Source: Diphasiastrum complanatum
Lineage: Eukaryota; Streptophyta; Lycopodiopsida; Lycopodiales; Lycopodiaceae
Reading direction: 5' to 3'
Assembly: GCA_029204225.1 (NCBI GenBank)
Contig: CM055095.1
Span: 45,894,575-45,958,574 of the forward strand
Length of the DNA: 64,000 nucleotides
In this document: in pieces, positions 33,422 to 45,707 of the stretch
Position numbering within the stretch: position 1 is the stretch's first letter
How the letters are laid out: each line of letters starts with the position of its first letter
Notes under the pieces: generated by a model
What the model was told of the DNA's origin: nothing
Seen by the model: the letters and a program-made list of their open reading frames with translations, nothing else
Databases searched by the model: none
Made by a program: the position numbers and the translations under genes

Positions 33422-34300
33422 TGTTTGCCCTTATGTAAGCCCAAGTTAAGAATTTATTGTGGCATGTGTATTGTAAGCCCACAAGTAAATCCTATTGATA
33501 GAGCAAATAAAGGCTTAGGGAAACCTTAGATTTAGACCTTTTTATTATTGAAGTTTAACTATTACAAACAACCATTTGTAATAGTTCAACTTAGAAAGTC
33601 TAAGTTTAAGATTTAATTCCTAAGTTCAAAGTTTAAATCCTAAGTTCATTGTAAGTGCACTTCATTTGGTTGAGAGAAGGCACTGTACAAGTTAATTATC
33701 ATTATGCTTAAGGTTAGTCCCATAAGCATGTTAGAACATAGGCCCACCACTCTTGGCATATATGGGAGTGGAGGTGGGCCTTCCACAACACCTGTATAAG
33801 CTATTGTGATAATAAAACACTCTTTTGTGTTATCTTTTTATGCTATCTTGTGTTCCCATTGGTGATTGAATACCTTGTGGTAGGTGCCTGAGCTCCATTA
33901 GGCCTTCTCCATTGGTTTATTTTGCATTTGATTATGGGATAATTGTTTATCTTTCATCTCTAATCTCTTGTGGAGTTAACTAGGATTATGTAGACCTTTA
34001 GGTAAGAAATCACTAGTTGTTGGGCAGCCATAGTGATGCTTAAATACTCCCTAATTAGGATCATCTTCTAGTAGGGAGACCGCCGTAGAAGAAGCTTAAT
34101 CAATCAATAGAACCATGATTTGAGTGGATCTTACCCGTATTTACCCTATACAACGACCTTTAGGATCCTTTCTACTCTATTAGATGGGAGACTGCCATAA
34201 TAGAACTAGGAAGAGAAACTAAAAGTACATTAGTTTCCAGCCTTTGGAACACACAATCTAGAATGTGTAGTTTGGAACTCTAGGGGTTTGAAACATAGTG
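33422..34300 (+). repeat. Probable 3' LTR (start 33422; end not delimited)
   Basis: It begins TGTTTGCCCTTATG after the polypurine tract. No second copy was found, so the end is uncertain. It contains a hairpin at 33551-33592: AAGTTTAACTATTACAAA faces TTTGTAATAGTTCAACTT with one mismatch and a 6-nt loop. No coding sequence is seen. Confidence 0.5.
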
Positions 34301-34329
34301 TTCCCACTATGAAAGTGTCAAAACAAGTA

Positions 34330-36290
34330 ATTGGCTCATGCTACTACGCAATTTGGAAATTCAAGATGAACATCTTGCAAGAGAAGGAGCTTTGGGAACT
34401 TGTGACCAGAATATAACAAAGGCTAGTTACCATTGAGGTGCATAGAATAGCTTTGGATAGAAGAGCGCAAAAGGCTCTTTCATCAATCAACCTCTCAGTC
34501 AAAGACCATGTCATTGCGTATATCAGTGGAGTTGTGGTGGCTAGACAAGCATGGGATGTTTTAAAGAGACAGTTTGAGATGACACTTTTATCAAGGATTT
34601 TTTTTTTACAGTCCAAAGTAGACAAGCTACATGTTGGCAAGATGTTAAGAGATGTCGAATTGGTTCATACATTTATGAGTGGCATGACCGAGGAGTACCA
34701 ATTGCCTTGAGTGGTATTCCCTCAAGGGGGAGGCTACCTTCATTTGAAGAGCTGTATGGAATCTCGCTCTTAGAGGAACAAAGGCGAGAGGTGAATCATG
34801 AATTGGATCGTAGAGTGATTGAATCTTGTCCAACGAAGAGGAAACATTGCTGGCCAAGAAGGGCAAAACATACAAGAACAATGATGGAAGGGTGCTATTG
34901 AAGATGAAGTTGGAGCTTTTGACAACAAAAAGGAAAATAAGTGTTTTTATTCTCATATGAAAGGGCATCGGGCCAAGGATTGTTGGAAGAATAAGGTGGA
35001 TCTTAAAGAGGGCTAAACAAGACAATAGGGCAATCTCATGAAAGAAGAGATAATAGAGTAGTCAAATGTATTTGTTATAGCTTTCTTCTCAAGACAATCA
35101 TTCTCGGTGGTTAATAGACTTTAGGGGCTACATGAGACATGATAGGTAATCGTCAGTGGTTCAACCAATTGATGCTTGTGAAGGATGGTGATAGAGTGGT
35201 GCAAGCAAGTGGATAGGAGTGTCAAATTTGTGGTGTTGAAAGTTGTAATAATGTAGTTAATGTCTTGTATGTCCCCGAACTTAAGAAAAGTTTACCTTTT
35301 GTTGGGGTCATTATTGATCAAAAGATGAAATTTGAGGTTGGCAAGGAGAGATGCTTTGTCAAGGATGTCAATGACAATGGTCGAGTCATTGTAGAAGAGT
35401 TTCGTGAGCCATATTGTGGACTACATAAGCTAAACGCAACAACTTTAAGCCTTTGTGGGTTGACTTTGTCTATTATATCTTCGATGTCTTGGACATTTAC
35501 TTGAGGCATCGACGTCTTGGACATTTCAACTTGAAGAGCTGAGGCTTTGAGGATAGTGAAGATGGTTTTGACGTGAAGATAATTTTGGCATACCCAACCT
35601 TGACATTACAAAAGATTCTACATGTAAGGGTTATGTTTACGGTAAGCAAGAAAGAGAAGCATTCCAGAAAGGGGAGCAAATCGTGCAAAGAAGGTACTAA
35701 ATCTACTTCATTCAGATTTAAAATAGAACTCATTCGGATTTGTGCAGTCCAATGAAGACCATGTCTTTAGTCGGTGCTTATTATTTTATGACTTTTATTG
35801 GTGACCATTTGTTAAATACACGTATTTTATTTCTTGAAGAAGAAATCAGATGCATTTGCATGTTTCAAGCAGTTCAAGGCCTTGTTTGAGAGTCAAACAA
35901 ATGCCAAGATCAAGGTTCTCAGATCTGATGGTGGGGGTGAGTATAAGGAAGTTTGACAAATTTTGTAGAGAGCATGGGATCAAATGCCAATTTACATTCT
36001 CGTACACTCCTCGGTAGAACGGAATAGTAGTGTGTGAGAATGGCACCATTATGAAATATGAGAGGGCTATGTTGGAGCACATGGGATTGACGCTCATGTG
36101 GGGTTGAGGCTTGTAGTGCGGCTATGTTCGTGCAGAATAGAAGCTCAACTGATGGAAAGTTTTTATCCAAAGAGATTGATGTGATACATTGCAAGATTAA
36201 AGACCAAATAGCAGATTTCTGCACAAAGCCATTATATAGAGACAAGTGTGAACATTTTTGAAATTGTCTTGGTGTTTGTAAGATATATTA
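34330..36290 (+). pseudogene. Ty1/copia fragment D: gag, PR remnant, IN, RNase H tail; RT deleted
   Basis: The gag middle reads RRAQKALSSINLSVKDHVIA and ARQAWDVLKRQFEM. The knuckle remnant FYSHMKGHRAKDCW lies near 34940. NVLYVPELKKSLPFVGVI is the protease-to-IN segment. Integrase: VLRSDGGGEYKE (second Asp intact) and, near 36110, ACSAAMFVQNRSSTDG. The frame then passes at about 36160 straight into DVIHCKIKDQIADFCTKPLY, the copia RNase H tail. The IN C-terminus, all of RT and most of RNase H are missing. Many stops. Confidence 0.85.
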
Positions 36291-36553
36291 AAACTCTAGG
36301 GAGAGTGCTAGAATTGTAGAGCTGTTAATCTATGATTACTCGAATCTTTTATGTGTATATAATTCTAGCATGTTGTAAGTGGATCGTCCACATAAAGGCC
36401 AAAGAGTTAGGACACCTGTCCTGTAACAACAGCTTGCACCATGCAAGGATTGTGTGAAGAAATTACTTCTATAGTGTAACTTCCACTTAGGAGATTTCAG
36501 TTGCTTGTGCATGTGTGTGCTCCCTTTGTCTATTTGGTTTTCATGTTTGTGGG

Positions 36554-36737
36554 CATAGTTGCATCGAACCGTGGTTCGAACCATCGAACCGTTAGGAACC
36601 GGTTTGAACTGTTTTTGGCCCTCAAAAAAAAACAAAAACAAATGGTTCGCACCGTCTCGCGATTCAAACCCAGCTAGCCGGTTTGAATCGGGACGGATCT
36701 GGTCGAATCGGTCGATTCGAATTGGCGTGTAACACTG
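36554..36737. mobile_element. 184-bp hAT-type MITE with perfect 8-bp TSD
   Basis: TTTGTGGG flanks both ends (36546-36553 and 36738-36745). The left end is CATAGTTGCATCG and the right end, read inward, CAGTGTTACACG (7 of the first 10 bases shared). The interior repeats CGAACC/GGTTCG motifs in both orientations. The C-A-x-x-G terminus and 8-bp duplication are hAT features. There is no coding capacity. Confidence 0.8.
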
Positions 36738-36745
36738 TTTGTGGG

Positions 36746-39110
36746 TCTAAAACTTGTGTCATTTCTAGCAATTTTTTGTGCTTTTAATTTAGTCTTAGGT
36801 ATAATGCTATACAAGAGTAAAGCCCGTCGCATAGGTTGATAGCACGAAGTTTTTTGTCTAAGACATGTATGATTTGTGATGAAGTGCCTTTTGAAAGTCA
36901 AGTTGATCGATGAGTGCACTGCAAGTTTACCTTGGTTGTGTAACATCTTATTTGCAAGAAGTGAATTCGCCATTTTAATTGATGAATTGATTGTGGTTGA
37001 ACATATTTTTTTGTGTTCTAGGGAAAGGCAGTTTAGACAGGAATTGTCTCTTTTACGTGATTATAATTTATCTTCTGTGGTTTTTTTGACTTTCTTTCAA
37101 ACAACTTTCAACCTTTTTTAGTTCAAGATTGCATCATAGAAATTATTTTCAAATTTCTTCATGCTCATTTAATGTAAGATCGTATATGTATTATGTAGCC
37201 ATTATGTATATTCTTTGTATTGACAACTTTCCATATTGCATCAATCGATGCAGCCTGCTGATGCCAACATTCTGGATTTGGATTATAACTTTGCTGGTAT
37301 GTGTGCTACAATTGAGTCTTTTGTTTCTAAAATTGCTTTCAAAGTTTTTGTAGTGAATTGGTCAGCTTTTTGGTTTTGCAATTTCCTTCTAACAGGGTTA
37401 TTTTTATGTTCTTTTGATGTTGGGTCTTGGTTGTTTCAAGTTTGCCTATGTTGACAAATATATCACTATATCATGATGATTGAAAGCAAGGAATGCATGT
37501 AGGAGATCCGTCATTTGTTTACAACAGCGTACAAGCACGTGGGGTTTTTATCATGTTGTCGACTCTATCGCCAAATATATTTGGAAATGCAATAATACTA
37601 AGAAAGAGATGCAAATATACGAGTTAAGATTATTTTGCATGTTCTTAGTTTGGAACGAAATGCATGAATGGTCATTGATGTTATAGATTGGTGTTTCTTA
37701 ATATGTATATTTTAATTCTATCTACCATTTAGCTTCTCAACATGTTGACATGAGGAGCCCGTCTCAGCCTAATAATGATCATGTGGCTTGATTGAAGTTT
37801 AAATGAGATTGAAGGTTTATGGATTGATATTTCTTAATATGTATATTTTAATTCCGTCCACTATCTAGCTTCTCAACATGGTGACATGAGGAGCCTGTCT
37901 CAGCCTAATAATGATCATGTGTCTAGATCGAAAGTTAAAGGAGATTGTTCATGGCCAATTTTTGTGACCTTAGAAGTAGCGATGTAATTTTTGTAATGGA
38001 ACCATGTGGATTGACTTTATGGATATAAGTAAGTAAGATTGACAAAATGACAGTTGTGGTAGAAAGAAAGAGGATTCTCATTAAATGGAAATTGCTTGAA
38101 AACAAGTGGATGATTCTCGTTTACTATAAGATAGTAATTGGTGTTGACGTAGTAATCACATGTTCTCTTGCTTCGTTATCGGTGATTGACGTAGTATTCA
38201 CATGTTCTCTTGCTTAGAGAGAGGAGTTAGGAGTTTGGTTGGCTTTGGTAAAGTTGAGACAAGGAGAAAGAGAAGGGAGAGTGAGAAAATAACAATGATA
38301 ACACTTAATGGAATAACTAGATACGACCAACATTCACCAAAGAAACAACAAGAGCTAAACACAATGAAGAAAACAAATCTCTAAGAAGTGTTCTGCTTGA
38401 CCTACATAAGCACCCTATTATTAATGAATTCAAGTAAGCTAGGATCTCTTGCCTGTGCAAAATTGTAGCCCTCATGCACTATTAGAATGAAACCTAGAAT
38501 CATGTTGAAACTCTTACTTTAGCATTTACTCAATTTAACTTGTAGTCAAACTAGACTTAACTCGTATAGAATAGTATGAAGTCCAAGATGACTAAACAAT
38601 AAACTATGACAATAGGGGGTTACTAATTAGTCATTCTTACTAATAGGAAGATCTATTAATACTTTAGTTACCAAAAGTGGCACATAATTTACACCCAAGT
38701 GTGATACAAGGTGTGTGGTGAAAACATATCTACGATATAGAAGAATACGATGCTAAGATATTGTAATGACTTAATGCTCTAGTTGCACCAAGTTCTATTT
38801 TGAATTTCATGTAGTCCAATGCACCTATTAGTGAGGTGAGAGAGTTCCTCCATCCATCTTAGAAGGAAGAGGAATTCTCAGGAGTGGTGCACTATTGATC
38901 CACTAGCTTGATTGAGGAGGTAATACACCATTTTGGAGTGCCTGTAGTGCTGCCGCTTGAAGCTATAGGTTGGGTGCTCGGGTGGTTCTAAATCCATTTC
39001 TTTATAAATTCTTGAGCCCTGTGAAACCCTAGGCAAGCAGCTGAAGCAGTAAGAAGACACATCAACCCTATTTGAGCTCTACATCAATCATGTCAATCCC
39101 AAATCTGGTT
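36746..39110. repeat. Non-coding stretch with two local tandem duplications
   Basis: A 136-bp unit is duplicated in tandem (37686-37821 and 37822-37950, clearly alike by eye). A 30-bp segment, TTGACGTAGTAATCACATGT and onward, recurs at 38144-38173 and 38186-38215 with one mismatch. Other open frames here, including 38878-39060 on the minus strand, have no recognisable features. Confidence 0.7.
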
Positions 39111-39119
39111 CCAATTTTT

Positions 39120-40000
39120 GTTTACAGCACAGTTTGATGCTAAAGGAGAAGTATTATATCTGCAATCTATTTTGAAGATAATATTTGAATTTGTTATTGC
39201 TGCTAGAGTCTTATATCTAAATAAGTATGTCAACATATAATGGATCATCTTGCGAAGCTGAAAATATGAGAGATCAACTAGTTGCTGTCGCTGAGACAGT
39301 TCTTCATGTGAATCTAGTTTTGGTGGTTCTTCATAGTTTGTCTAATGCATACCAAGATTTTGTTATGACCCTAAAGGTGAGGGAAAGGCCATTGACTTTT
39401 GAAGAGCTTAATCCTTTAAACATGCATGAAGAAAAAAGAGGCATAACTTAGCAGCTAGGAACAATCACTTGGGGCCGACCTTTACTTCCAGAAGAAAGAG
39501 ATTTTAGAAAAGAGAGGTCCAAGCAAGCAAGGGGAGGGGCAATAGATCCAAGAAGGTGGAGCAGCAATTATCAAGAATTCAGATCATTGAAAGACTAAGC
39601 ATCAGCGACAAGAATACCAAAACTACACGTAGTTTTGTCATTTTTCATTTCAATGTTGTAAGTTGTAACAAGCAGTTTGATCAAAGGGATCCACTCCAAT
39701 AAAAGGCAAGCAGGTTGAGAAAGTCACATAAGAAGACAAACAAGACGAAGAATATTGTGATGTATCTATTGTCTCATCTTTGATCTATGAGTCTAGAAGC
39801 AGTTGGTATATAGATATAGGTGTATCTTAGCATATGACACCCCATAGAGAATCGTTTGCACAATTTATTGAGCCTCTTCATGGTCAAAAGTATGCTTACG
39901 GGACAATAATCAATGAAGTTAAGATTAAGGGTAGACTACCTGTTAAAATGTGAAATGGAGAAATAAATGCATTAAGGATGTCTTATATGTGACTGCCTAG
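39120..40000 (+). pseudogene. Ty1/copia fragment E: gag and protease remnants
   Basis: YQDFVMTLKVRERPLTFEEL (about 39350-39412) is the copia gag helix ahead of the knuckle. WYIDIGVS-stop-HMTPHRES (about 39800-39850) is the protease active site, with Asp-Ser-Gly changed to Asp-Ile-Gly and a stop two residues later. The sequence breaks off around 40000. Confidence 0.8.
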
Positions 40001-40439
40001 AACATCAATGGCCTCAACATCTTGACTAGAATTTGCAACATCAACCTAGGCCTTTGTTGGACCCTTTGAAACAGCTTTCTTCCTAACAACATACTCCAGA
40101 GTAACAAAATCCTTTTCAGGAATAACTTCGGAAGCTGAAGCTTGTTTACTAGGATTTAAATATTTAGCAAAACACCATTATAATATTTGATCCTTCTGCA
40201 AAGCATTCATTAAACTCGTCCCTCGGGCTGGAGGGGCAACGTTTCTCTACTGTGCACAGGCTCTTCGAAAAACGTAATTTTTTAGAGACACCTCGGTTCT
40301 CTACTTTAAAGATTAGCCTACTATCATCATCCTCATTCTACAAAATGCATTTATTCCTTTTTGCCTTGACATTACGATATCAAACTGTAACCAAACAAGT
40401 TCTATATGTCATCGATGCTTGCCGTGATACCGTTTTTTT

Positions 40440-41990
40440 TTTTTTTTGCAATATGGGTGTCAGATAGATTCCTTGTGGTGCTACATGATAAAGAACCTTT
40501 TAATTGCTAAAGGTTTGTGGGAAGTAGTTAATGGTGACGAAGAGAGGCCGCCTACCTTGGCACCTATTACACCTTCTAGAACAACTACTTCATCTACGGA
40601 TGTTTCTTCCGATAAGCAAAAGAAGTGGGATCGATGAGATGCACAGGCACATTCCGTCATTGCATTATCAGTGAAGAGAACTATCCTTCCTCATATAAGA
40701 TCATGCAAGACTTCCAAAAGTGCTTGGGAGACTCTTGCCAAGATGTTTCAAGTAAAGAATGTAGCAAAAGTGGTATATCTTCGAAATCAACTTTCTATCT
40801 TGAAGATGCAAGAAGGTGATTTGCTTACAAACCACTTGACGAAGATTCCCAGAGGAGCTTCTTAGTATTGATGAGGTGATTGAGAACTCACAATTTGTAC
40901 CTATTACTCTCAACTCTCTTCCTAATTCTTACCTTCCATTTGTGTCATCATTGAGCATTTCTCTTAGGGGAGTCGGGACAACAAATCTCCTTCGACGAAC
41001 TTGTTGGCAAGAGCAAACAAGGATCAACTTTGGTGAACAAGAAGATCAAGCTTTCTTTGCAAAAGGCAAAGGCAAAGGCAAGTGGAAAGGAAAGCCTTCT
41101 TTCAACACTTCCAAAGGTGATAAAAAATCTAAGGAAGCTCAAGATCAAGGCTCCAAGAAGAAGGGTAAGTGCCACTATTGCAAGAAGTTTGGGCATCACA
41201 TCAAAGAATGTAGGAAGAGGCTTGCAAAGGAAAAAGAAAGAGGTAACAATACAAGTACAACAATTATTACTTTGGAACAACAATTTGAAGAAAAGGATGA
41301 TCTTTTCAATAATGATTATGCTTTTGTCACTAATAATCTCATCTCTCCTCAAGATGAGATTTCTACCACTTCAAATCTTGCTGGTTTTTCAGCAGAAAAT
41401 AGCTCATCTTCAGCTTTACAAGTTGCTGTTTTTTCACCTATTGATTGGGTGATTGATAGCGCTGCCACACGCCATATGACTTATCACAAAGAAGTCTTTA
41501 CAAAGCTTGTAAAAGTGCATGATGGAAGCAAAGTTCACGGTGTTGATAACACCTCTTATCCTATTGAAGGTATTGGAGTGATCCCCATTATCTTACCCAA
41601 TGGTGAGGAGAAGTACATTCGTAATGTCTCTACAATTATGAACCAAGGATTGGTTGTGGAATTCAAAGAAGACAAATGTCTTATCAAAGACCCAAAGAGA
41701 TCTCTCATGATCATTGCTTCGGGAACATTGCGTGGTGGATTGTTTCTTATGGATACCTATGAGCGAAGAGCTTCATCATCTTTTTGTCTTGTTGCATCAA
41801 GTTCACATTCTTTGGAGTTGGCTGAATTATGGCATGCTAGGTGTGGACATCTCAACTTTGCTAACTTGAAGATGTTGAAGAGATTCAATATGGTTGAAGA
41901 GATTCCTAATATTGAGCATCCTGAGGGACATGTATGCGAATGATGCATACTTGGAAAATTTTAAAGGCAACTTCTCGAAAGAGAAAAATG
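40440..41990 (+). pseudogene. Ty1/copia fragment F: gag, zinc knuckle, protease, pre-integrase
   Basis: Gag begins AKGLWEVVNGDEERPPTLAP, then (in frame after a TGA) ALSVKRTILPHIRSCKTSKS and WETLAKMFQVKN. A frameshift lies near 40860. The following 355-codon open frame carries CHYCKKFGHHIKECRKR (intact C-x2-C-x4-H-x4-C), protease DWVIDSAATRHMT (D-S-A for D-S-G/T) and the GAG-pre-integrase LWHARCGHLNFANLKMLKRF. It stops at 41943 near GHVCE, where integrase should begin. Sequence beyond about 41990 belongs to something else. Confidence 0.88.
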
Positions 41991-42199
41991 CAACTTGTTG
42001 TCCGAACTTCATGTCACCAAATAAACTTCGCACCAAAGTAGTCGAAATCTCATCCCCAACTATGTCCAACATATAAAAGGAAAAGAATGCGTAGTAATGA
42101 AGCATCAAGTCAAAGGGTGAGGATTTGCATGCTCCATCTGAAGTAGGGAACCACCATAAACTCGGCAATAAGCCGAAACATGGACTTGTAATCCATCAT

Positions 42200-43190
42200 A
42201 GGTTCCCACATCATTCGAAAAAACTTCTTACCCTAAGGACAATAAAAAAGAGTACCAAACTCTTTTGGCATCACATCCTCCCAAACCTTACCGTCAATGA
42301 CTTGCTCACATAGAATAGGCAATGTACCAACATCATGATGAAGAGTAAGTGTAGAACCAAAAAAATCAGCAAGAGGTACTGATTTTAAAGAGGCATGTGC
42401 CTTCCCTTCGTAATAAGACATTTCTTTCCTGCAAAGTCTCCAATAGCCGACAAGGAACTGCTATGGGATGTTCAACACTTTGCTGCCCAAAGTGTTCCCA
42501 ACATGGACCATGTTGTCCATAATCTTCCACAGGCCGTTCCCGAAGCATAATGGACTGCTCATGATGTAAAATGGGCTGTAAATGACCAAAAGAAGATGAC
42601 TGAACCTGCTGTCCGTCGTCTTCATTATAAAAAATTGGCAAACTATCAAGAGATGCATCAACGATGGCGTCATCAAAGCTGTCCCTCAGAGAGGCATGGG
42701 ATGACATAGAAGATTCTTCAAGTAATGAAGACTTCTCTCCAAACAAATGCTCGCTCTTAACACTTTGAACAAAAGTACTAATTGACACATGTTGACTCCC
42801 TCCTCGATTAGTACAAAACGGTTTCAAAGAGTGCTCGAATTTTTTAACCTTTGCCAAAACATCAAATTGAAAAGATTTCGCATGAAACTTTTCACTAATG
42901 CATCCATCACATGCATCAACTTGCAGTGACTTGAAAAAAACATTGCTTCAACATCTGCTCAATGTATCGTTGTTGAGAGATGAAGATTCCAACCCCATGT
43001 GGAAGAATAACAAGAACCGGAATGTGGTTTTTCATGAGTGAGTTATACTCCTCTTGCATCGCATCCTCCCAACATTTTACTCCTTTGGCCTGCTCATAAA
43101 AAACAGGTTCTACTACACCATCCTTAATAGAAGTAAGAGCAAAAAAAATGACAAAGTATGAGTTAAATAGACCTTTTTCACTCATTCTTG
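42200..43190 (-). pseudogene. Copia-like fragment G with RT internal deletion, plus unrecognised frame
   Basis: Near 43130-42960 the minus strand reads EPVFYEQAKGVKCWEDAMQE and EYNSLMKNHIPVLV, the beginning of copia RT. After LPHG it passes straight to VGIFISQQRYIEQMLKQCF, which belongs near the RT end. The YVDD palm is gone. The frame at 42857-42366 (Ser/acidic-rich, SSLLEESSMSSHASLRDSF) is not recognised. A second RT-start-like segment, ILCEQVIDGKVWEDVM, lies at 42315-42270, so two copies may be joined here. Confidence 0.6.
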
Positions 43191-43983
43191 GAGTAAAAAC
43201 ACTCCTTACTCAAGATTATATTTGACTTATCCAAATTTTTAACATGAAAATTAACAGGTCCAATATAATCTTGGATTTTCAACAATAGTTGAGGAACAGT
43301 CTGGTATTGGATTTGTCCATCCTCTCCAAGCCCTGTTGTCAGTCTTCTCCAGCCACCATTTTCATCACATATTTGTGATGATTTGGTGTGGTAACCAATT
43401 CTGAGTTGACCAAATTATGCGTAATTATCGTCAAGTAGAACGTTCACAATTTGGTGTCCTCGGAACACACTCATTTGAATGAGGTCATGGGGGCCAAGAA
43501 CAGCTGTATTTAAGCAACAATTTTCACAAACAACATTATCTGTTTAGGATAAATCAACATTAGAAATGCTAGAGTTACTTAGCACTTCTTATGTAATATG
43601 CTTCTTTGGGCAATCTTTCACAAGATGCCCCTCTCCATGTAGGAGAAACACAAACCGTTGGTTTTTTGCGAAGTAACTCTTTAAGTTTTAGCAAGCTATG
43701 AGCCATAATTAAGCTCTTAGGTTATAGAAGTTGCATATGAAATCAAAAAGTAGGTTGGTAGGGTTTAGGTAGATCAAGTGATGAAGAAGAACATGGGGAT
43801 GGGAAGGAGGTTTAATGGTATTAGTAGCATATAATGTCTATGTGTTCCATTTGTTAACATCATCTAATTGGTGCTATTTATATTCCTATTAATAAGCTAT
43901 CTCCATGTTCATGTTTGCTTCATATGGTACAGATTTTATTGGGTCAGATATTCTTAGTTATGTGACTTTTTTGACGTATCAAG

Positions 43984-44067
43984 GCTGATACACTACATAC
44001 AGATAAGGAACTGCTAGAACAGATGGCAGCGCTTGGACTTCCTTCTTCTTTTGGTACGAGCTTTGAG
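43984..44067 (+). CDS. TGS1: TGS1 exon 3: conserved M-x-x-L-G-L-P motif
   Basis: 28 codons reading ADTLHTDKELLEQMAALGLP, then SSFGTSFE. The M-x-A-L-G-L-P-x-S-F-x-T segment is the hallmark N-terminal motif shared by plant and animal TGS1. The acceptor is GTATCAAG after a T-run; an alternative AG at 44001-44002 would shorten the exon. The donor is GAG|GTGGTT. Phase 0 at both ends matches exons 2 and 4. Confidence 0.85.
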
Positions 44068-44619
44068 GTGGTTTATTCTTTCAAATTTTTCTTTGAATTA
44101 AAATTCTATATCTCTCAAAGATATTGTTTTCATACTTTTGGAATAATGAGAATTTGGTGCCTAAAAAACAGATGGTGGCCATAATTCAATCTTTCGTAAG
44201 TTTACATTTCTCTAAGCAAAAGTATTAATAATCTCAAATTACATGTTCTCCAATAAGGATGTCATTGAAACATTTGTTGCACTTGACAATCTTGTAGTTT
44301 TTCCAAACAATCACATAGGTTTTGATGTTTATTATTTCATGGATCTCCTTTTAGTCACTAGGTTCATCTCTTATTTGAGTAAACAATCCTTTGACAATCT
44401 AATGGGATGAATTCTAGCGGTACTCTTAAATAGAAAGGAGACGAAATAACATATTAGTGTCCATGAGAGATCCAATAAGATTCATGGGATAGACAACAAA
44501 TATAATCAACAACTCTAGAGTAGCTGCTTCAACTCACTTTATTCTTTGTCAATACAGTAACAAGATATATCAAAGCCAAATAACCCATATGAGAGTACAT
44601 TTACCTTCATTGTAATCCG

Positions 44620-45306
44620 ACCTACTCTGCCTCTAATTCTTGTAGTAACTTTCTCTCCTCTGTGACACTATATCTTTAAAAATCCTACCAACTCTGATGC
44701 CCACTTTGTAGGCATAAGGACAAGGTCCTCCAATGGTTATTATGATGGTGCTAACAGAGCTATTATAGCTATACTCTGCCAAACATAAATGCTGATCCCA
44801 ATCCTTCTCTGAAGGAGAAACAAAATGCCGAAGATAATTCTCAAGGATCCGATTAAGGACCTTAGTCTGCCCATCAAGAGTAGAATGATAAGCAGTACCC
44901 GTAAGGAGTTGTACATCTAAAATACGCATAAGCTCAGTTCAAAGGGTAGATATAAACTTATTATCCCGATCAGAAAGGATAGTACGTGGAAAACCATGCA
45001 GCCAAAAAATCTCGGATATAAAAAGGCATGCGCACTGCTAGCTATAATAGTATTGCGAACCAGTATAAAATATGCATGTTTCGAGAACTGATATACCACC
45101 ACCATACATGAGTCATTACCACGTCGGGTATGAGGAAGGCCAAGGATAAAGTCCATAGAAATGTCTGTCCACTGGTGATGAGGAATGGGCCAACTCTGGA
45201 GCAAACCAGTGGACTTAGCACGGGAATATTAATTACGGGCACAATAGGTACAGTCATGGATAAGATATGCTAGCTCAGACTTTATGGATGCCCAATAGAA
45301 ATGGTC
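44620..45306 (-). pseudogene. Gypsy D, 3' portion: integrase (continues from 50145)
   Basis: The minus strand reads HHQWTDISMDFILGLPHTRR and GNDSCMVVVYQFSKHAYFI, the integrase core in the style of the Del/Reina group. GTAYHSTLDGQTKVLNRILE and AEYSYNSSVST follow; the third catalytic Glu corresponds to the K of TKVLNR (family T-E-V-x-N-R), so it is lost. This fragment and 50145-52240 are two halves of one element split by copia H at CTTAA. Confidence 0.85.
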
Positions 45307-45311
45307 CTTAA

Positions 45312-45707
45312 TGATGATTTGCAAGACCCAGCTATGGAGTTTCTTAACTCAAATACTAGATCAACTATGAAAGCTTGAGAAACTTGGCTATGGAAAATAT
45401 CACACACAAGGAGAATTGCATAAGCACCTCAGAAACTCAAAAGTCTCAAGAAGAAATGAATTGCTAGAGAGAGAGAGGAGGGCGTGGGTCCTCCAAATTC
45501 CTTGTGAGGCAAGCACCTCCTTTACATGCATGGAAAGTCTAGGTGTCAACCATAGGAGTGAGCTACTTGGCCAAGTGGGCCACTTGCACTAATCTACTTA
45601 ACTTACAAAAGGGGGTCTCATGCATTTAATTAAAACATGCCCCATGAGTTATGTACAACTTAACGAATGCTTAGCCAAAGGGGTAAAATAGGCATTACTC
45701 TTCAACA
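45312..45707 (-). repeat. Copia H 3' LTR (396 bp)
   Basis: On the + strand it runs TGATGATTTGCAAGACCC to CTCTTCAACA. It has GAGAGAGA extra near 45470 compared with the 5' LTR. Confidence 0.95.

Larger units (their letters stand above)
21540..43983 (+). other. TGS1 intron 2 (22.4 kb), filled with retroelements
   Basis: It contains gypsy C, a reversed gag fragment, gypsy B, the accessory ORF copy 2, copia fragments D, E, F and G, a hAT MITE and tandem duplications. The size depends on exon 2 being correct; otherwise the intron would be longer still. Confidence 0.6.
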
